Counted from the stretch's first letter, positions 16,156 to 24,330 are shown. The stretch is 64,000 bases of DNA from G965200765 sp965203865 (GCA_965203865.1 OZ241916.1:62001-126000), one strand, 5' to 3'. The notes: generated by a model from the letters alone, not told the origin. A program made the numbers and translations.

Positions 16156-16412
16156 TGGATGATAAAAGCATGCATGAACTTGTAAAGACATCAAAAGAAC
16201 TAATGGAGCACTCGGCGGCCATGGCGGAACTTGAAGCCGAGGACGAGTTCCTGAGGTCGTGGAAGCCAGATGCGAGCAGGGGCATCATGGTAAAAGGCAG
16301 AGACATGAAAAGAATGTACAGGGAAGTAGACCGGAGAGGCTGGAACGGGGTGCTGAAGAGGCTGGAGAAGGACGGCCACGGAGACAGCAGGAACGGATAT
16401 CGGTACGCGTAG
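16155..16412 (+). CDS. Unrecognised small protein, candidate antitoxin of the BrnT-like toxin
   Basis: An 85-residue charged protein beginning at the ATG that overlaps the toxin stop by one base, so it is translationally coupled. The N-terminal half is helical and acidic (MHELVKTSKELMEHSAAMAELEAEDEFL); the C-terminal half is basic with Arg/Gly (MKRMYREVDRRGWNGVLKRLEKDG). It does not look like BrnA, which carries a ribbon-helix-helix domain at its end. By position it should be the antitoxin. Its second half is much richer in GC than the first. A clear hairpin terminator follows. I know no named family for it. Confidence 0.6.
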   Translation: MDDKSMHELVKTSKELMEHSAAMAELEAEDEFLRSWKPDASRGIMVKGRDMKRMYREVDRRGWNGVLKRLEKDGHGDSRNGYRYA

Positions 16413-16434
16413 CAGTCGGGCAGAATTGACAGAA

Positions 16435-16460
16435 AGGGGGAGCACAGGCTCCTCTTTTTC
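16435..16460 (+). terminator. Rho-independent terminator after the BrnT-like pair
   Basis: A 9-base stem (AGGGGGAGC pairing with GCTCCTCTT, two G-U pairs), four-base loop, then a T-rich run. It lies 20 bases after the stop of the candidate antitoxin and closes the two-gene operon. Confidence 0.75.
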
Positions 16461-16566
16461 TTTGCTCGGAGCGCGCGCCTGAGGATCTCCCCGCAAATGC
16501 AGTTTTTTCAGATCTGCCAATTTATAAATAGCATTCAGAAGTCAACCGGCCGCGTGGCGGCATAGC

Positions 16567-16857
16567 AACATGGATCCTTATCTGTTGCAGACTACATCAC
16601 AGTCGGTTTTAGAGGTAATTCACCTTACGATGCTGGTATGTTCTACTACCCATACGTTCCATTGACGATGGTGCGAGCAGTCGGGGAGAATACCTTCCAG
16701 CCCAAGATCGGATTCAAAACTCGGTACGGCTTGATTAGCCAACCCGTTTGCTGACCCAGCTAAGGTTACCAACATGGGTGCAGGTGATGATGGTGGTGGC
16801 GCTGATAGAAGCAACACCTACTTCCGAACCTTCCGAGTACGAAATGTTCTCGGCTAA
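16567..16857 (+). pseudogene. Decayed C-terminal fragment of a T4-like major capsid protein (gp23)
   Basis: Translation gives the end of a T4-type major capsid protein. From 16591: VADYITVGFRGNSPYDAG, then PYVPLTMVRAVGENTF, then QPKIGFKTRYGLI. One extra base near 16740 shifts the frame, after which NPFADPAKVTNMGAG and NTYFRTFRVRNVLG complete the C-terminus with its natural stop at 16857. Just upstream, MDPYL in another frame matches the preceding block, so a second frameshift lies near 16585. The YDAG/YVPL/RAVGE/FQPKIGFKTRYG series is the signature of gp23, closest in my memory to marine cyanophage versions. No other phage structural gene is nearby. It is an isolated relic of about 97 codons. 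Confidence 0.85.
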
Positions 16858-17369
16858 TCGATAGGCAGGTCGGGGAGACTGCCAGGCAGTCTTCCGAAAG
16901 GTTCAGGGGGGGGGGGGTAGTCAGGTGATGGTTGCTTCTTTAGGTATTCAATTAATCTTTTAGCATCTCTTTTTTCAGAAAAATTATATCCAGATCTTAT
17001 ATAAAAACATATTTCCATATCCTGCTTAAACAATTCTGTTCCTATATTTTCAAGCCATTCTTCAAATCCTTCATCATTGGCATTTTTACCGAGTCTCTTT
17101 AATTCCTTGCATATTTCTATTATGTCATCGTAACTCGGAGGATCAAAAGAACTTTCCCTCTCACTTCTAATCTTATCATCATGATCGAAATCTATCTTTC
17201 TTCGGAAGTATTGAAAATTACCCGAATGGCGATACTTTATTTGAATTGATATCCAAATTTGAAAATTATTCCAATAATCTTTTACATGCCGATATTTGTT
17301 AGGTTTGTAATTACCACCATTAGCCATCTTCCTTAATATAGTGCTTAATACCGATTCTAAAATTCCCAT
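16854..17369 (-). CDS. Unrecognised protein with a polyproline-coding C12 tract
   Basis: A 171-residue reading frame, AT-rich and unlike the GC-rich relics around it. It has no signal peptide and no membrane segment. The sequence is rich in Lys, Arg, Asn and aromatic residues (HVKDYWNNFQIWISIQIKYR), with a helical middle (DIIEICKELKRLG) and a C-terminal PPPP followed by EPFGRLPGSLPDLP. The Pro run is coded by twelve C on the minus strand (16906-16917), so slippage would swap the last 20 residues or so. The end overlaps the capsid fragment by four bases, so its C-terminus may lie in the relic's neighbourhood by chance. No family recognised; it could be a phage or island gene. Confidence 0.5.
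   Translation of the reverse strand: MGILESVLSTILRKMANGGNYKPNKYRHVKDYWNNFQIWISIQIKYRHSGNFQYFRRKIDFDHDDKIRSERESSFDPPSYDDIIEICKELKRLGKNANDEGFEEWLENIGTELFKQDMEICFYIRSGYNFSEKRDAKRLIEYLKKQPSPDYPPPPEPFGRLPGSLPDLPID
16906..16917 (+). repeat. G12 homopolymer (C12 on the coding strand)
   Basis: Twelve G in the plus strand, the longest homopolymer I noticed here, inside the 3' end of the minus-strand gene 16854-17369. It is the third long G tract in the window and suggests slippage-prone loci or, alternatively, length errors of sequencing. Confidence 0.85.
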
Positions 17370-17438
17370 AATTAGTTCCTTTTAACTTTTTTGATTATTT
17401 CGGTATCAGTGCATCCTGTACCATTTATATTCATAAAC

Positions 17439-17474
17439 CAGCAGCCAATACCAGCTAGCTGGTATTGGCTGCTG
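17439..17474. repeat. Perfect 36-bp palindrome left of the IS110 element
   Basis: Two 18-base arms, CAGCAGCCAATACCAGCT and its exact reverse complement, with no spacer. It lies between the unknown gene and the IS110 noncoding region. It may be the insertion target or an end structure of the element; IS110 members often insert at palindromic repeats. It has no T tract, so it is not a standard terminator. Confidence 0.7.
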
Positions 17475-17479
17475 CAAAG

Positions 17480-17665
17480 GTCGGCCCGCCGGGAGCAGCC
17501 ATATAATTCCTGCGTCTCGAACGCCTATTTGGGACTAGCGCCCCGGTGGCTGGCCGCAATGCAGAAGCCCTGTAGTAAGATTGTGCTTCGAGCACCGAGT
17601 ACAGGAAACGGCTGCGGCATTGCGGCAACCTTGATTTACTGTAACTATTGAATTGTATATGAAGG
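17480..17665 (+). ncRNA. Probable IS110 bridge RNA region
   Basis: About 190 bases of noncoding DNA between the palindrome and the IS110 transposase start, where IS110-group elements encode the bridge RNA that guides recombination. Nested pairings are present: GCCGCAATGC (17553-17562) with GCATTGCGGC (17617-17626), inside it CCTGTA (17569-17574) with TACAGG (17600-17605), and inside that GTGCT (17583-17587) with AGCAC (17591-17595). A stem of this kind with an open loop fits a bridge-RNA binding loop. The exact RNA ends and guide bases cannot be set from one copy. Confidence 0.55.
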
Positions 17666-17670
17666 AGGGA

Positions 17671-18822
17671 ATGATGAGCAAAGAAAATCGATGGACTGTG
17701 GGGATTGACTGGGCGACCCGTTCACATCAGGCTTGCGTGACGAGCGCGGACGGCGAGGTGCTGGGGCTAGGATTCAACGTGTGTGCTCTTAATCCGAAGT
17801 AGCTGGACCGCTTCCGCGACCGCTTCTGGATGTCCGGTGCCAAGGACGATCGTCGCGATGCCGAAGTGCTGGCTTCGGCTTTGCGAACGGATCCGCAAGC
17901 GTTTCGGCGGCTGAAGCAGCCGGACGCGGACACCGAAATGCTGCGGGCACGGTCGCGCAACCTATCCGACCTGGTTCGCGAACGCACTCGCCCTGGCCAT
18001 CGCATGCGAAACTGTCTGTGGAACTATTATCCGCAGTTCTCGGAGATGGCCGGCAGTCATCTGGCCGATGCCTGGCTTCTCGAACTGTGGAATCTGGTGC
18101 CGACGCCGGAAGATGCACAGCGGCTTGACGAAGAGTCCTTGACAACCCTGCTGAAGCGTTATCGCATTCGCCGCTTCAATGCTGCACAACTGCTTCGGCA
18201 ACTCCGACAGCCGACGATGCCGGTCGCCCCCGGCACCGTGGCCGCGGCCGTTGCACAAATCGGCATCGCTGTCGAACAGCTGACCTTGATCAACTAGCAG
18301 CTGGCCGACACTCGCAGAGAAATCGAACGCCGGCTGAAAGCCTTCGACCATTCAGAAGAATCAACCGACCCGGATACCGTGTCGCAACGCGACGCCGCGA
18401 TTCTGCGCTCCTTGCCGGGCGTGGGGCCGAGCGTGCTGGCAACGTTGCTGAGCGAAGCCGCCGAAGCCATCCAGAATCGAGACCTCGGTGCCCTGCGATG
18501 CCTTTGCGGTGTCGCACCTGTCACTCTCCGCTCCGGCGGCAGCTGCCGGGTTGCCAAGCGCCGCGCACCTCACCAGCGACTTCAGGAAGCCTTGTACCAT
18601 TGGGCACGGGTCGCCGTGCAGAGAGACCCGGTCTGTAAGAATAAATACCAGGAACTTCGACAACGCGGACATGGGCATTCCCGGGCCTTGCGCTCCGTCG
18701 CCGACCGCCTGCTGTCAGTTGCCTGCGCTATGCTGACCGCTCAAGCCAAGTTCAACCCCCAGCATCCTGCCAAGTCCGGTCAATGCCATGAACATCGCGG
18801 GGGTACGAGCCCCGCAAAATGA
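17671..18822 (+). pseudogene. IS110-family transposase with two amber codons and a deletion
   Basis: A single frame from ATG 17671 (ribosome site AAGGAGGGA) to TGA 18822, with TAG at 17800 and at 18295. The N-terminal DEDD part opens TVGIDWATRSHQACV; the middle has GAKDDRRDAEVLASALRTD; the C-terminal IS116/IS110/IS902 domain has LRSLPGVGPSVLATLLSEA and the LRCLCGVAPVT block with the catalytic Ser region. The first TAG replaces the Gln of the conserved NPKQLDRF, the second sits before QLADTRR where Gln or similar is expected, so both look like C-to-T changes. About 40-50 residues are missing before NPK. TAG is a normal stop elsewhere here, so this is decay, not recoding. Confidence 0.85.
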
Positions 18823-18880
18823 ATTTGCAAAATGGTAGTAAGTCCCAAAATTTGATAAATTCATCATTTTGGACAGCATT

Positions 18881-19765
18881 TCATCGTAGTGAAGCTCGAT
18901 AATTTGTCGGGTTCAAATAAAATGTTTCTTCAAGCGGTGGCTTGACCTTGAAGGCAGCAGGATTTCGCAGAAAATCGTAGAGTCTGTAAATTCTGGATTT
19001 TCCGGGGTTTTCCTCTGAAAAATTTCGTTCATTCTCAGAAATAAAAAACGGGGTCTTGTCTCCTCCCACAGTTGTCTTGACCTCCAAATACCTTTCTTCA
19101 CCTTCCTGGTTGAACGAGCGTATGTCAAATCCGGCACTGTCTCCGTCCAGCTTTGCCACCCACCGCACTTTTTTGGCAAGATCGTTTCTGCCCAATACTC
19201 TCAAGCGTTTGATTTCCGAGTTGAGGACCATTGCTTCACCAAGGTCTCCAAGTTCACGAAGTTGAATATCGCGAGCTACGCGGTCGTGCTTTTTCAACAA
19301 ATGACTGAGCATGGAATGGTACTTGGGGGAATGTCCCACCACGTCGGGCACAGGTTGAATTGGGATAATTTCCGGTGCATTCGGCCAAGTAACTACGCCG
19401 GGTATATTGCGCTCGGGCTGATTTGCTCTGGACTGAACAAGATTGTCAATCAGGGGATCCAGAGGTTCCAGTTCCATATATCGTTCAACTCCGCCAACAA
19501 GTGCGCCTTGTATGTTAAAGGCTGGCAGGTAGCCATTTATTCTGGGATAGCCAAGGATTGAAAGCACAGCACTGATATTTCGAAATTTATACTCTATGGC
19601 ACCTTTGCTTCTGTTTGCCAATTGTTCCTGCAATCAACGATTGTAGTCAATTTTTCTGTACTGTTGACCCGACAATTCGTTGTTGAGCATTTCAAAATAG
19701 CATGCAACAGTCAAGTTAATTTCCCTTTCTGTCCAGGGGGTTCCGGAATTGCCTGCTATGCCCAC
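18881..19765 (-). pseudogene. DUF3883-domain (NO VEIN-like) protein gene with an in-frame TGA
   Basis: The frame from TTG 19633 to 18881 codes 250 residues, but conserved sequence continues upstream of it in the same frame: PWTEREINLTVACYFEML, then NNELSGQQYRKIDYNR, then TGA at 19634-19636, then LANRSKGAIEYKFRNISAVL. The family normally runs through this point, so a sense codon, probably Arg, has become a stop. The upstream part may begin at GTG 19765. The C-terminal DUF3883 domain (GDLGEAMVLNSE, DGDSAGFDIRSF, YLEVKTTVGG, PFFIS-NE) has the D-ExK core of a restriction-like nuclease. Such proteins occur in restriction and defence islands. Either a pseudogene or a shortened protein made from TTG. 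Confidence 0.75.
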
Positions 19766-19871
19766 AGTATTCTAGCCCATGAATAAAAGAACAAGATTTT
19801 TACATTGAACTGATGCAGGAATAATTCACTCTGTCCAACTAATCGAACAATTCTTGATTGGACCGTGAGTG

Positions 19872-21500
19872 CTAGTCATGGACATCCCCGCGTGGCCAAG
19901 CAGCGGCCAAAAATCCAATAGCAGCCAGAGTTGTAATCAAAACCCAAAATCCGAATCCATTGCTGGACCAGTTCAAAACCGTAATAATTGATGCCCCTAT
20001 TCCCATCAGTGCAAAAAAAGAACTACGATAAGTGGCCATTATCCTTTGGGACAATCCTCTGCCACCACTGCCCTTAGCCTGGTTGTCACGAATATTGGAT
20101 AGTACTTCATGAGCAAGCTGCGGCAACTCTGGCACCGCGGACATCCAGTAGGGCGCTTCATCGCGAATTTTGTTCAGTGTGCTTTGTACGCTGTATCTCT
20201 CTTGAACCCACTTCTCCACATAAGGCCTGCCTGCAGTCCACAAGTCGAGGTCTGGATACAGAGTACGGGCCAAGCCTTCAAGATTGAGAAATGTTTTTTG
20301 AAAAAGAAGCAATTGAGGCTGCATTGGAATGCCAAACTGGCGCGCTGTTCTGAAGAGGCGACCCAAAAGTTTTCCAAATGAAATCATGCCGACCGACTTG
20401 TTGAATATCGGTTCCATTACTGTCCGTATTCCGATTTCAAATTGATCCAGGGATACATTTCGCGGAGCCCATCCTGCCCGCAAATGTGCTTCGGCAACCG
20501 CACGGTAGTCTCGTTCAAGAATCGCCATCAGATTCTCTGCGAGATAGTACCGGTCCGCATCGGTAAGTGTTCCCATAATTCCGAAGTCAACAATTCGAAA
20601 CTGGCCTTCTTGAGATACGAATATATTTCCAGGATGGAGGTCGCCGTGGAAAAATCCATTGTGAAACGCTTGTTCAAAAAACAGGCCAATGCCGTTTTCA
20701 GCCAAGGTGCCCAAGTCGATTCCTGCCTTGACAATTTCGGGAACATCGCGAATCGGAATGCCTTCGACTTTTTCCATAACCATTATTCTGGATGTGGTGT
20801 ATTCCCAGTACACCTTGGGAATGTACATCCGTTCCTCGTTCTCGAAACAGGTTCGAAAGCGACTTGCATTCGCCGCTTCAACCATCATGTCGAGCCCGTT
20901 GCGCAATGTATTTTCGTAGGATTGAACAAGCTCCACAGCGCGGTACATTCTTGCGTTTGGCCAAATTCTCATAAACTGCCTGGCTAGCATGTACATCAGA
21001 CCAATGTCCCGGGCCACTTCTTCCTCAATGCCTGGCCGTAACACCTTTACTACAACATCGTCTCCGTTCAGCAATTCAGCCGCATGAACCTGGGCCACCG
21101 AAGCCGAGGCAAGTGGCGTATTGTCGAAACTGCGAAATACCAGATCAATGCTTTCACCCAGCGACTCTTCTATGATTTGTTGCGCTTCATCTCCGGAAAA
21201 CGGCGGCACCTGGTCTTGAAGAAGATTCAGTTCCTGAATAATGTCATCCGGGAAAATGTCTGGACGCGTAGACATGATTTGCCCAAACTTGATGAAGATT
21301 GGGCCAAGTTCCTGTAGCGCCTCTCTTAGCCTAGCTCCTCTGCTGTCTTCGTCCAGCTCGCCGCGCGGCCCGCTAAGAATCCGAAGAATTGTCTGAATAA
21401 TCTGAAAGCCTGAATAGGATTCAATGTACTCGTCAAGACCGTAGCGATAAAATATTTTGGCTACTTGAATCAAACGCGCAATTTGCGAGAACAGCTTCAT
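19872..21500 (-). CDS. ubiB: Ubiquinone biosynthesis regulatory kinase-like protein UbiB
   Basis: Atypical ABC1/ADCK-family kinase needed for ubiquinone synthesis, acting with UbiJ in the membrane-associated Ubi complex. At 542 residues it is full length. The family marker KFGQ is at residues 71-74, the Ala-rich nucleotide loop ASASVAQVHAA at 131-141, the Lys of VVVKVLRP at 152, the catalytic-loop-like HGDLHPGNIF near 288 and VDFGIMG near 307. Two C-terminal hydrophobic helices (about 498-535) anchor it to the membrane. The start overlaps the ubiJ stop in ATGA. It is the last gene of the adk-hemB-DUF971-ubiE-ubiJ-ubiB run. Confidence 0.96.
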   Translation of the reverse strand: MKLFSQIARLIQVAKIFYRYGLDEYIESYSGFQIIQTILRILSGPRGELDEDSRGARLREALQELGPIFIKFGQIMSTRPDIFPDDIIQELNLLQDQVPPFSGDEAQQIIEESLGESIDLVFRSFDNTPLASASVAQVHAAELLNGDDVVVKVLRPGIEEEVARDIGLMYMLARQFMRIWPNARMYRAVELVQSYENTLRNGLDMMVEAANASRFRTCFENEERMYIPKVYWEYTTSRIMVMEKVEGIPIRDVPEIVKAGIDLGTLAENGIGLFFEQAFHNGFFHGDLHPGNIFVSQEGQFRIVDFGIMGTLTDADRYYLAENLMAILERDYRAVAEAHLRAGWAPRNVSLDQFEIGIRTVMEPIFNKSVGMISFGKLLGRLFRTARQFGIPMQPQLLLFQKTFLNLEGLARTLYPDLDLWTAGRPYVEKWVQERYSVQSTLNKIRDEAPYWMSAVPELPQLAHEVLSNIRDNQAKGSGGRGLSQRIMATYRSSFFALMGIGASIITVLNWSSNGFGFWVLITTLAAIGFLAAAWPRGDVHD

Positions 21501-22135
21501 TGGCGTTGCAACCTTGACAGCCTGTCCACGCGCTGGTTCAGACGAGCAACATCAGCATTTAGAGCATCCACCTCGTCAACAAATAAATCGACCCTTTCAT
21601 GATTTGGTACCAAATGGTATTTTTCAACCAGCAGATTGCGGATGAAGCTTGCAACCTGAGTATTTTCACCCATGATATTTGATCTTCCCCAGCGAACAGT
21701 GTTTCCCAGCCATCTTGCCGGAACATCGCCAAAGCGAAGTGCTAACTCTTCTTCCCAGTCAATTTCAGCGGCTTTAATCACCTGGTACAACTTTTGCGCC
21801 AAATCCACGTCTCCGACCAATTCGACTCCCTCAATCTGTGCCGAATTGCTCATTGCGGAACGAAACAAACACAAGAAATCCGCTAGCCTGCCCTTGATCA
21901 GCAAGTCGCAATTTCGATCCAGGTCAAGCATTACATGTACGCACTCTTTTTGAATTTCTATTTCCAACTCAAAAAAAGTATCCACAATCTCTACATGTAC
22001 AATTTTTCCTGCAATTAAAGCCAATTTTGATTGCAACTCCTTGTCCAAGCCGATCATGCGATTCATCGAGTTTTCAAACAACCTGGCAAATTCAAAAGCT
22101 ATGGTTCTGGACAGTGGACTCGTCATTTGAATCAT
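21497..22135 (-). CDS. ubiJ: Ubiquinone biosynthesis accessory factor UbiJ
   Basis: Lipid-binding SCP2-domain accessory factor that helps organise the aerobic ubiquinone complex with UbiK. It is 212 residues long, close to the usual 200. An SCP2-like region covers about residues 15-110 (alternating strands with NSAQIEGVELVGDVDLAQKL) and a coiled-coil tail ends the protein (DALNADVARLNQRVDRLSRL). The place between ubiE and ubiB is diagnostic for this otherwise variable protein. Its stop overlaps the ubiB start by four bases, and it begins six bases after ubiE ends. Confidence 0.92.
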   Translation of the reverse strand: MIQMTSPLSRTIAFEFARLFENSMNRMIGLDKELQSKLALIAGKIVHVEIVDTFFELEIEIQKECVHVMLDLDRNCDLLIKGRLADFLCLFRSAMSNSAQIEGVELVGDVDLAQKLYQVIKAAEIDWEEELALRFGDVPARWLGNTVRWGRSNIMGENTQVASFIRNLLVEKYHLVPNHERVDLFVDEVDALNADVARLNQRVDRLSRLQRQ

Positions 22136-22141
22136 CCCTGA

Positions 22142-22912
22142 TTAAATTTTTCTTCCAACATGAAGTGCGACAATGCCCCCGGTCAAGTTGAAGTACTCAA
22201 CCCGCTCAAATCCTGCGTTTGCCATCATATCCGCCAAGGTGTCCTGATCGGGATGCTTGCGAATGGATTCAACCAGGTACTGATAGCTTTTGCGATCCTT
22301 GGTAACCCATTCGCCCATTCGGGGAATTACATTGAATGAGTATGCATCGTAGAGTTTTTCCAGCAGGGGTAGCACAGGTTTGGAAAATTCAAGTATCAGC
22401 AACCGGCCCCCTGTTCGTGTTACTTCGTACATTGATGCCAGTGCTGCATCGATTCTTGTTGTATTTCGCAAGCCAAAAGAAATAACAACAGTGTCAAAAG
22501 TGTCGGGAGCAAACGCCAAGTCTTGCGCATTTGTTTGAACAAAGTGAACTTGCTCGAGGAATCCGTTGTCAATCAAGCGGTCTTGTCCAATCCGCAGCAT
22601 TGAACTATTCACATCTGTCAAAACAATCTTTCCTTTTGGCCCGAGTTTCTTTGCCAGGGCGATTGACATGTCACCGGTTCCGCCTGCAACATCAAGCACA
22701 CAGCTGTCTGCTCGTATTCCGCTGTATGCAACTGTGAATTGCTTCCAGATTCGATGGACACCGAAGGACATCAAGTCATTCATTAGATCGTATCGGTTGG
22801 AAACAGAATGAAACACCTGCTCGACAAGACGCGTCTTGTCCGCTTCGCTTACTTTTCGGTAGCCGAACGATGCAGTTGAATTTTTTTCGCTGTCCACTAT
22901 GCCAAGACTCAA
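22142..22912 (-). CDS. ubiE: Ubiquinone/menaquinone C-methyltransferase UbiE
   Basis: SAM-dependent methyltransferase of the C-methylation step in ubiquinone synthesis. The SAM site is DVAGGTGDMSIAL near residues 73-85, preceded by NDLMSFGVHRIWK, and the family block SFGLRNTTRIDAAL lies near 145. The C-terminal half carries GGRLLILEFSKP. The length of 256 is normal. There is no usable ATG; the start is TTG at 22912, overlapping the preceding gene's TGA as TTGA, which supports coupled translation. Confidence 0.96.
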   Translation of the reverse strand: MSLGIVDSEKNSTASFGYRKVSEADKTRLVEQVFHSVSNRYDLMNDLMSFGVHRIWKQFTVAYSGIRADSCVLDVAGGTGDMSIALAKKLGPKGKIVLTDVNSSMLRIGQDRLIDNGFLEQVHFVQTNAQDLAFAPDTFDTVVISFGLRNTTRIDAALASMYEVTRTGGRLLILEFSKPVLPLLEKLYDAYSFNVIPRMGEWVTKDRKSYQYLVESIRKHPDQDTLADMMANAGFERVEYFNLTGGIVALHVGRKI

Positions 22913-23283
22913 TTTTGAACTTCTTTACGCTGATAGCCAGCTTCTTTCAGGCGATTCAAGTATGCTTCCCAGTACTGTTCCTGATTTGCTCCCAATTCGT
23001 AAAGTAAATCCCAGGAATAAATTCCAGTGTCGTGCCCGTCGTCAAAGCGAAAGACCACAGCATAGTTTCCAACCGGTTCAATGGACATGATATTTACCGC
23101 TTCTTTTCCATACTGTAGAACTTGCTGGCCGGGTCCATGCCCCTGAACCTCTGCGGATGGCGAGTATACTCGCAAGTATTCGCATCCCATGCGATAAACA
23201 TTTCCGTCATCAAACGCAATCTCGAGTACTCGGGACTTTTGATGAAGCTTGATATCTGTCGGCCTGACTTTTTTCTCTGGCAT
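22909..23283 (-). CDS. DUF971 domain protein
   Basis: A 124-residue stand-alone copy of the domain found at the N-terminus of gamma-butyrobetaine hydroxylases (DUF971). The hallmark is the strand series PTDIKLHQKSRVLEIAFDDG, then CEYLRVYSPSAEVQGHG, then GNYAVVFRFDDGHDTGIYSWDLL. Its function is not established; it frequently stands beside ubiE in proteobacteria, as here, where it overlaps ubiE by four bases and lies two bases after hemB. That position suggests a house-keeping role linked to quinone or iron metabolism, which is inference. Confidence 0.9.
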   Translation of the reverse strand: MPEKKVRPTDIKLHQKSRVLEIAFDDGNVYRMGCEYLRVYSPSAEVQGHGPGQQVLQYGKEAVNIMSIEPVGNYAVVFRFDDGHDTGIYSWDLLYELGANQEQYWEAYLNRLKEAGYQRKEVQN

Positions 23284-23285
23284 AG

Positions 23286-24320
23286 CTACTGCCCGAGCAT
23301 TTCAGCTGCCTGCTTCGAAAAGTAACTTAGGACACCGTCTGCACCCGCTCTTTTGAAGGCGCCCAAAGACTCCAATATTGCTGACTGTTCATCAAGATAG
23401 CCATTCTGGATAGCAGACTTTAGCATTGCATATTCTCCACTGACTTGATAAACAAAGGTAGGGACTGCCAACTCGAATTTCACCCGGCGCACAATATCAA
23501 GATACGGCATTCCCGGCTTGACCATGATCATGTCTGCTCCTTCTTCAATGTCCAATGCCGCTTCTCGAACTGCTTCGTTGGAGTTCGCCGGATCCATCTG
23601 GTAGGTTCTCTTGTCTTTCTTCCCGAAAGCGGACGATGATCCAACGGCATCGCGAAACGGTCCGTAAAACACAGAGGCATATTTTGCCGAATAGGCCATA
23701 ATTCGAACATTGTGATAGCCGTTTGCTTCCAATGCCTGTCGAATCGCGCCGACTCGCCCGTCCATCATGTCCGAAGGCGCAACAATTGAAACTCCTGCCT
23801 CAGATTGAACCAGCGCTTGCTCTACCAATGCTTCCAGTGTTGCGTCGTTCTCAACATCGCCCTGATCATTTGTCAAGCCATCGTGCCCGTCAAGGGTGTA
23901 GGGATCCAACGCAACATCTGCCATGACCCCAAGTTCCGGAACCTTCGATCTTAATTCGGAAATCGCACGTTGAAGGAGTCCGTCAGGATTGCTGGCTTCC
24001 TCTGCGAAGGCACTTTTCTTCTCTGCTGGCACTACCGGAAATATCGCAACTGCCGGTATTCCCAAGTTATGCACCTGCTTCGCCGATTCAACGAGCAAGT
24101 CCAAGCTGAGCCGCTCAACGCCGGGCATTGATTCTACCGGGCTTCGCTGATTATGGCCCTCGCATACAAAAAGAGGTTGAATTAAATCCGCCGGGGTCAG
24201 GCTTGATTCGCGCATCATCGCGCGACTAAACTCGTCGGCTCGCATTCGACGCATTCTTGTTGCGGGGAACTTACCTGTGGGCATCTTGTTCTGCATTAAA
24301 ATTCTGGATTGGCATAACAT
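23286..24320 (-). CDS. hemB: Delta-aminolevulinic acid dehydratase (porphobilinogen synthase)
   Basis: Condenses two 5-aminolevulinate molecules to porphobilinogen in haem synthesis. The reading frame covers the whole TIM barrel: TPADLIQPLFVCEG near the start, DVALDPYTLDGHDG, APSDMMDGRV, the Schiff-base region AYSAKYASVFYGPFRDA, the metal and substrate block GKKDKRTYQMDPAN, and the second active Lys in MIMVKPGMPYLD. A length of 344 is slightly long because of eight extra residues; ATG at 24296 (MQNKM) is an equally plausible start. It lies between adk and the DUF971-ubiEJB genes on the same strand. hemA is not in the window. Confidence 0.96.
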   Translation of the reverse strand: MLCQSRILMQNKMPTGKFPATRMRRMRADEFSRAMMRESSLTPADLIQPLFVCEGHNQRSPVESMPGVERLSLDLLVESAKQVHNLGIPAVAIFPVVPAEKKSAFAEEASNPDGLLQRAISELRSKVPELGVMADVALDPYTLDGHDGLTNDQGDVENDATLEALVEQALVQSEAGVSIVAPSDMMDGRVGAIRQALEANGYHNVRIMAYSAKYASVFYGPFRDAVGSSSAFGKKDKRTYQMDPANSNEAVREAALDIEEGADMIMVKPGMPYLDIVRRVKFELAVPTFVYQVSGEYAMLKSAIQNGYLDEQSAILESLGAFKRAGADGVLSYFSKQAAEMLGQ

Positions 24321-24330
24321 TAACTTGGCT

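Noticed and set aside
17671..18822. Amber suppression or recoding to explain the two TAG codons in the IS110 transposase
   Set aside because: TAG ends ordinary intact genes here (for example the Calx-beta protein and the metal ATPase), and an internal deletion also damages the transposase, so decay is simpler.
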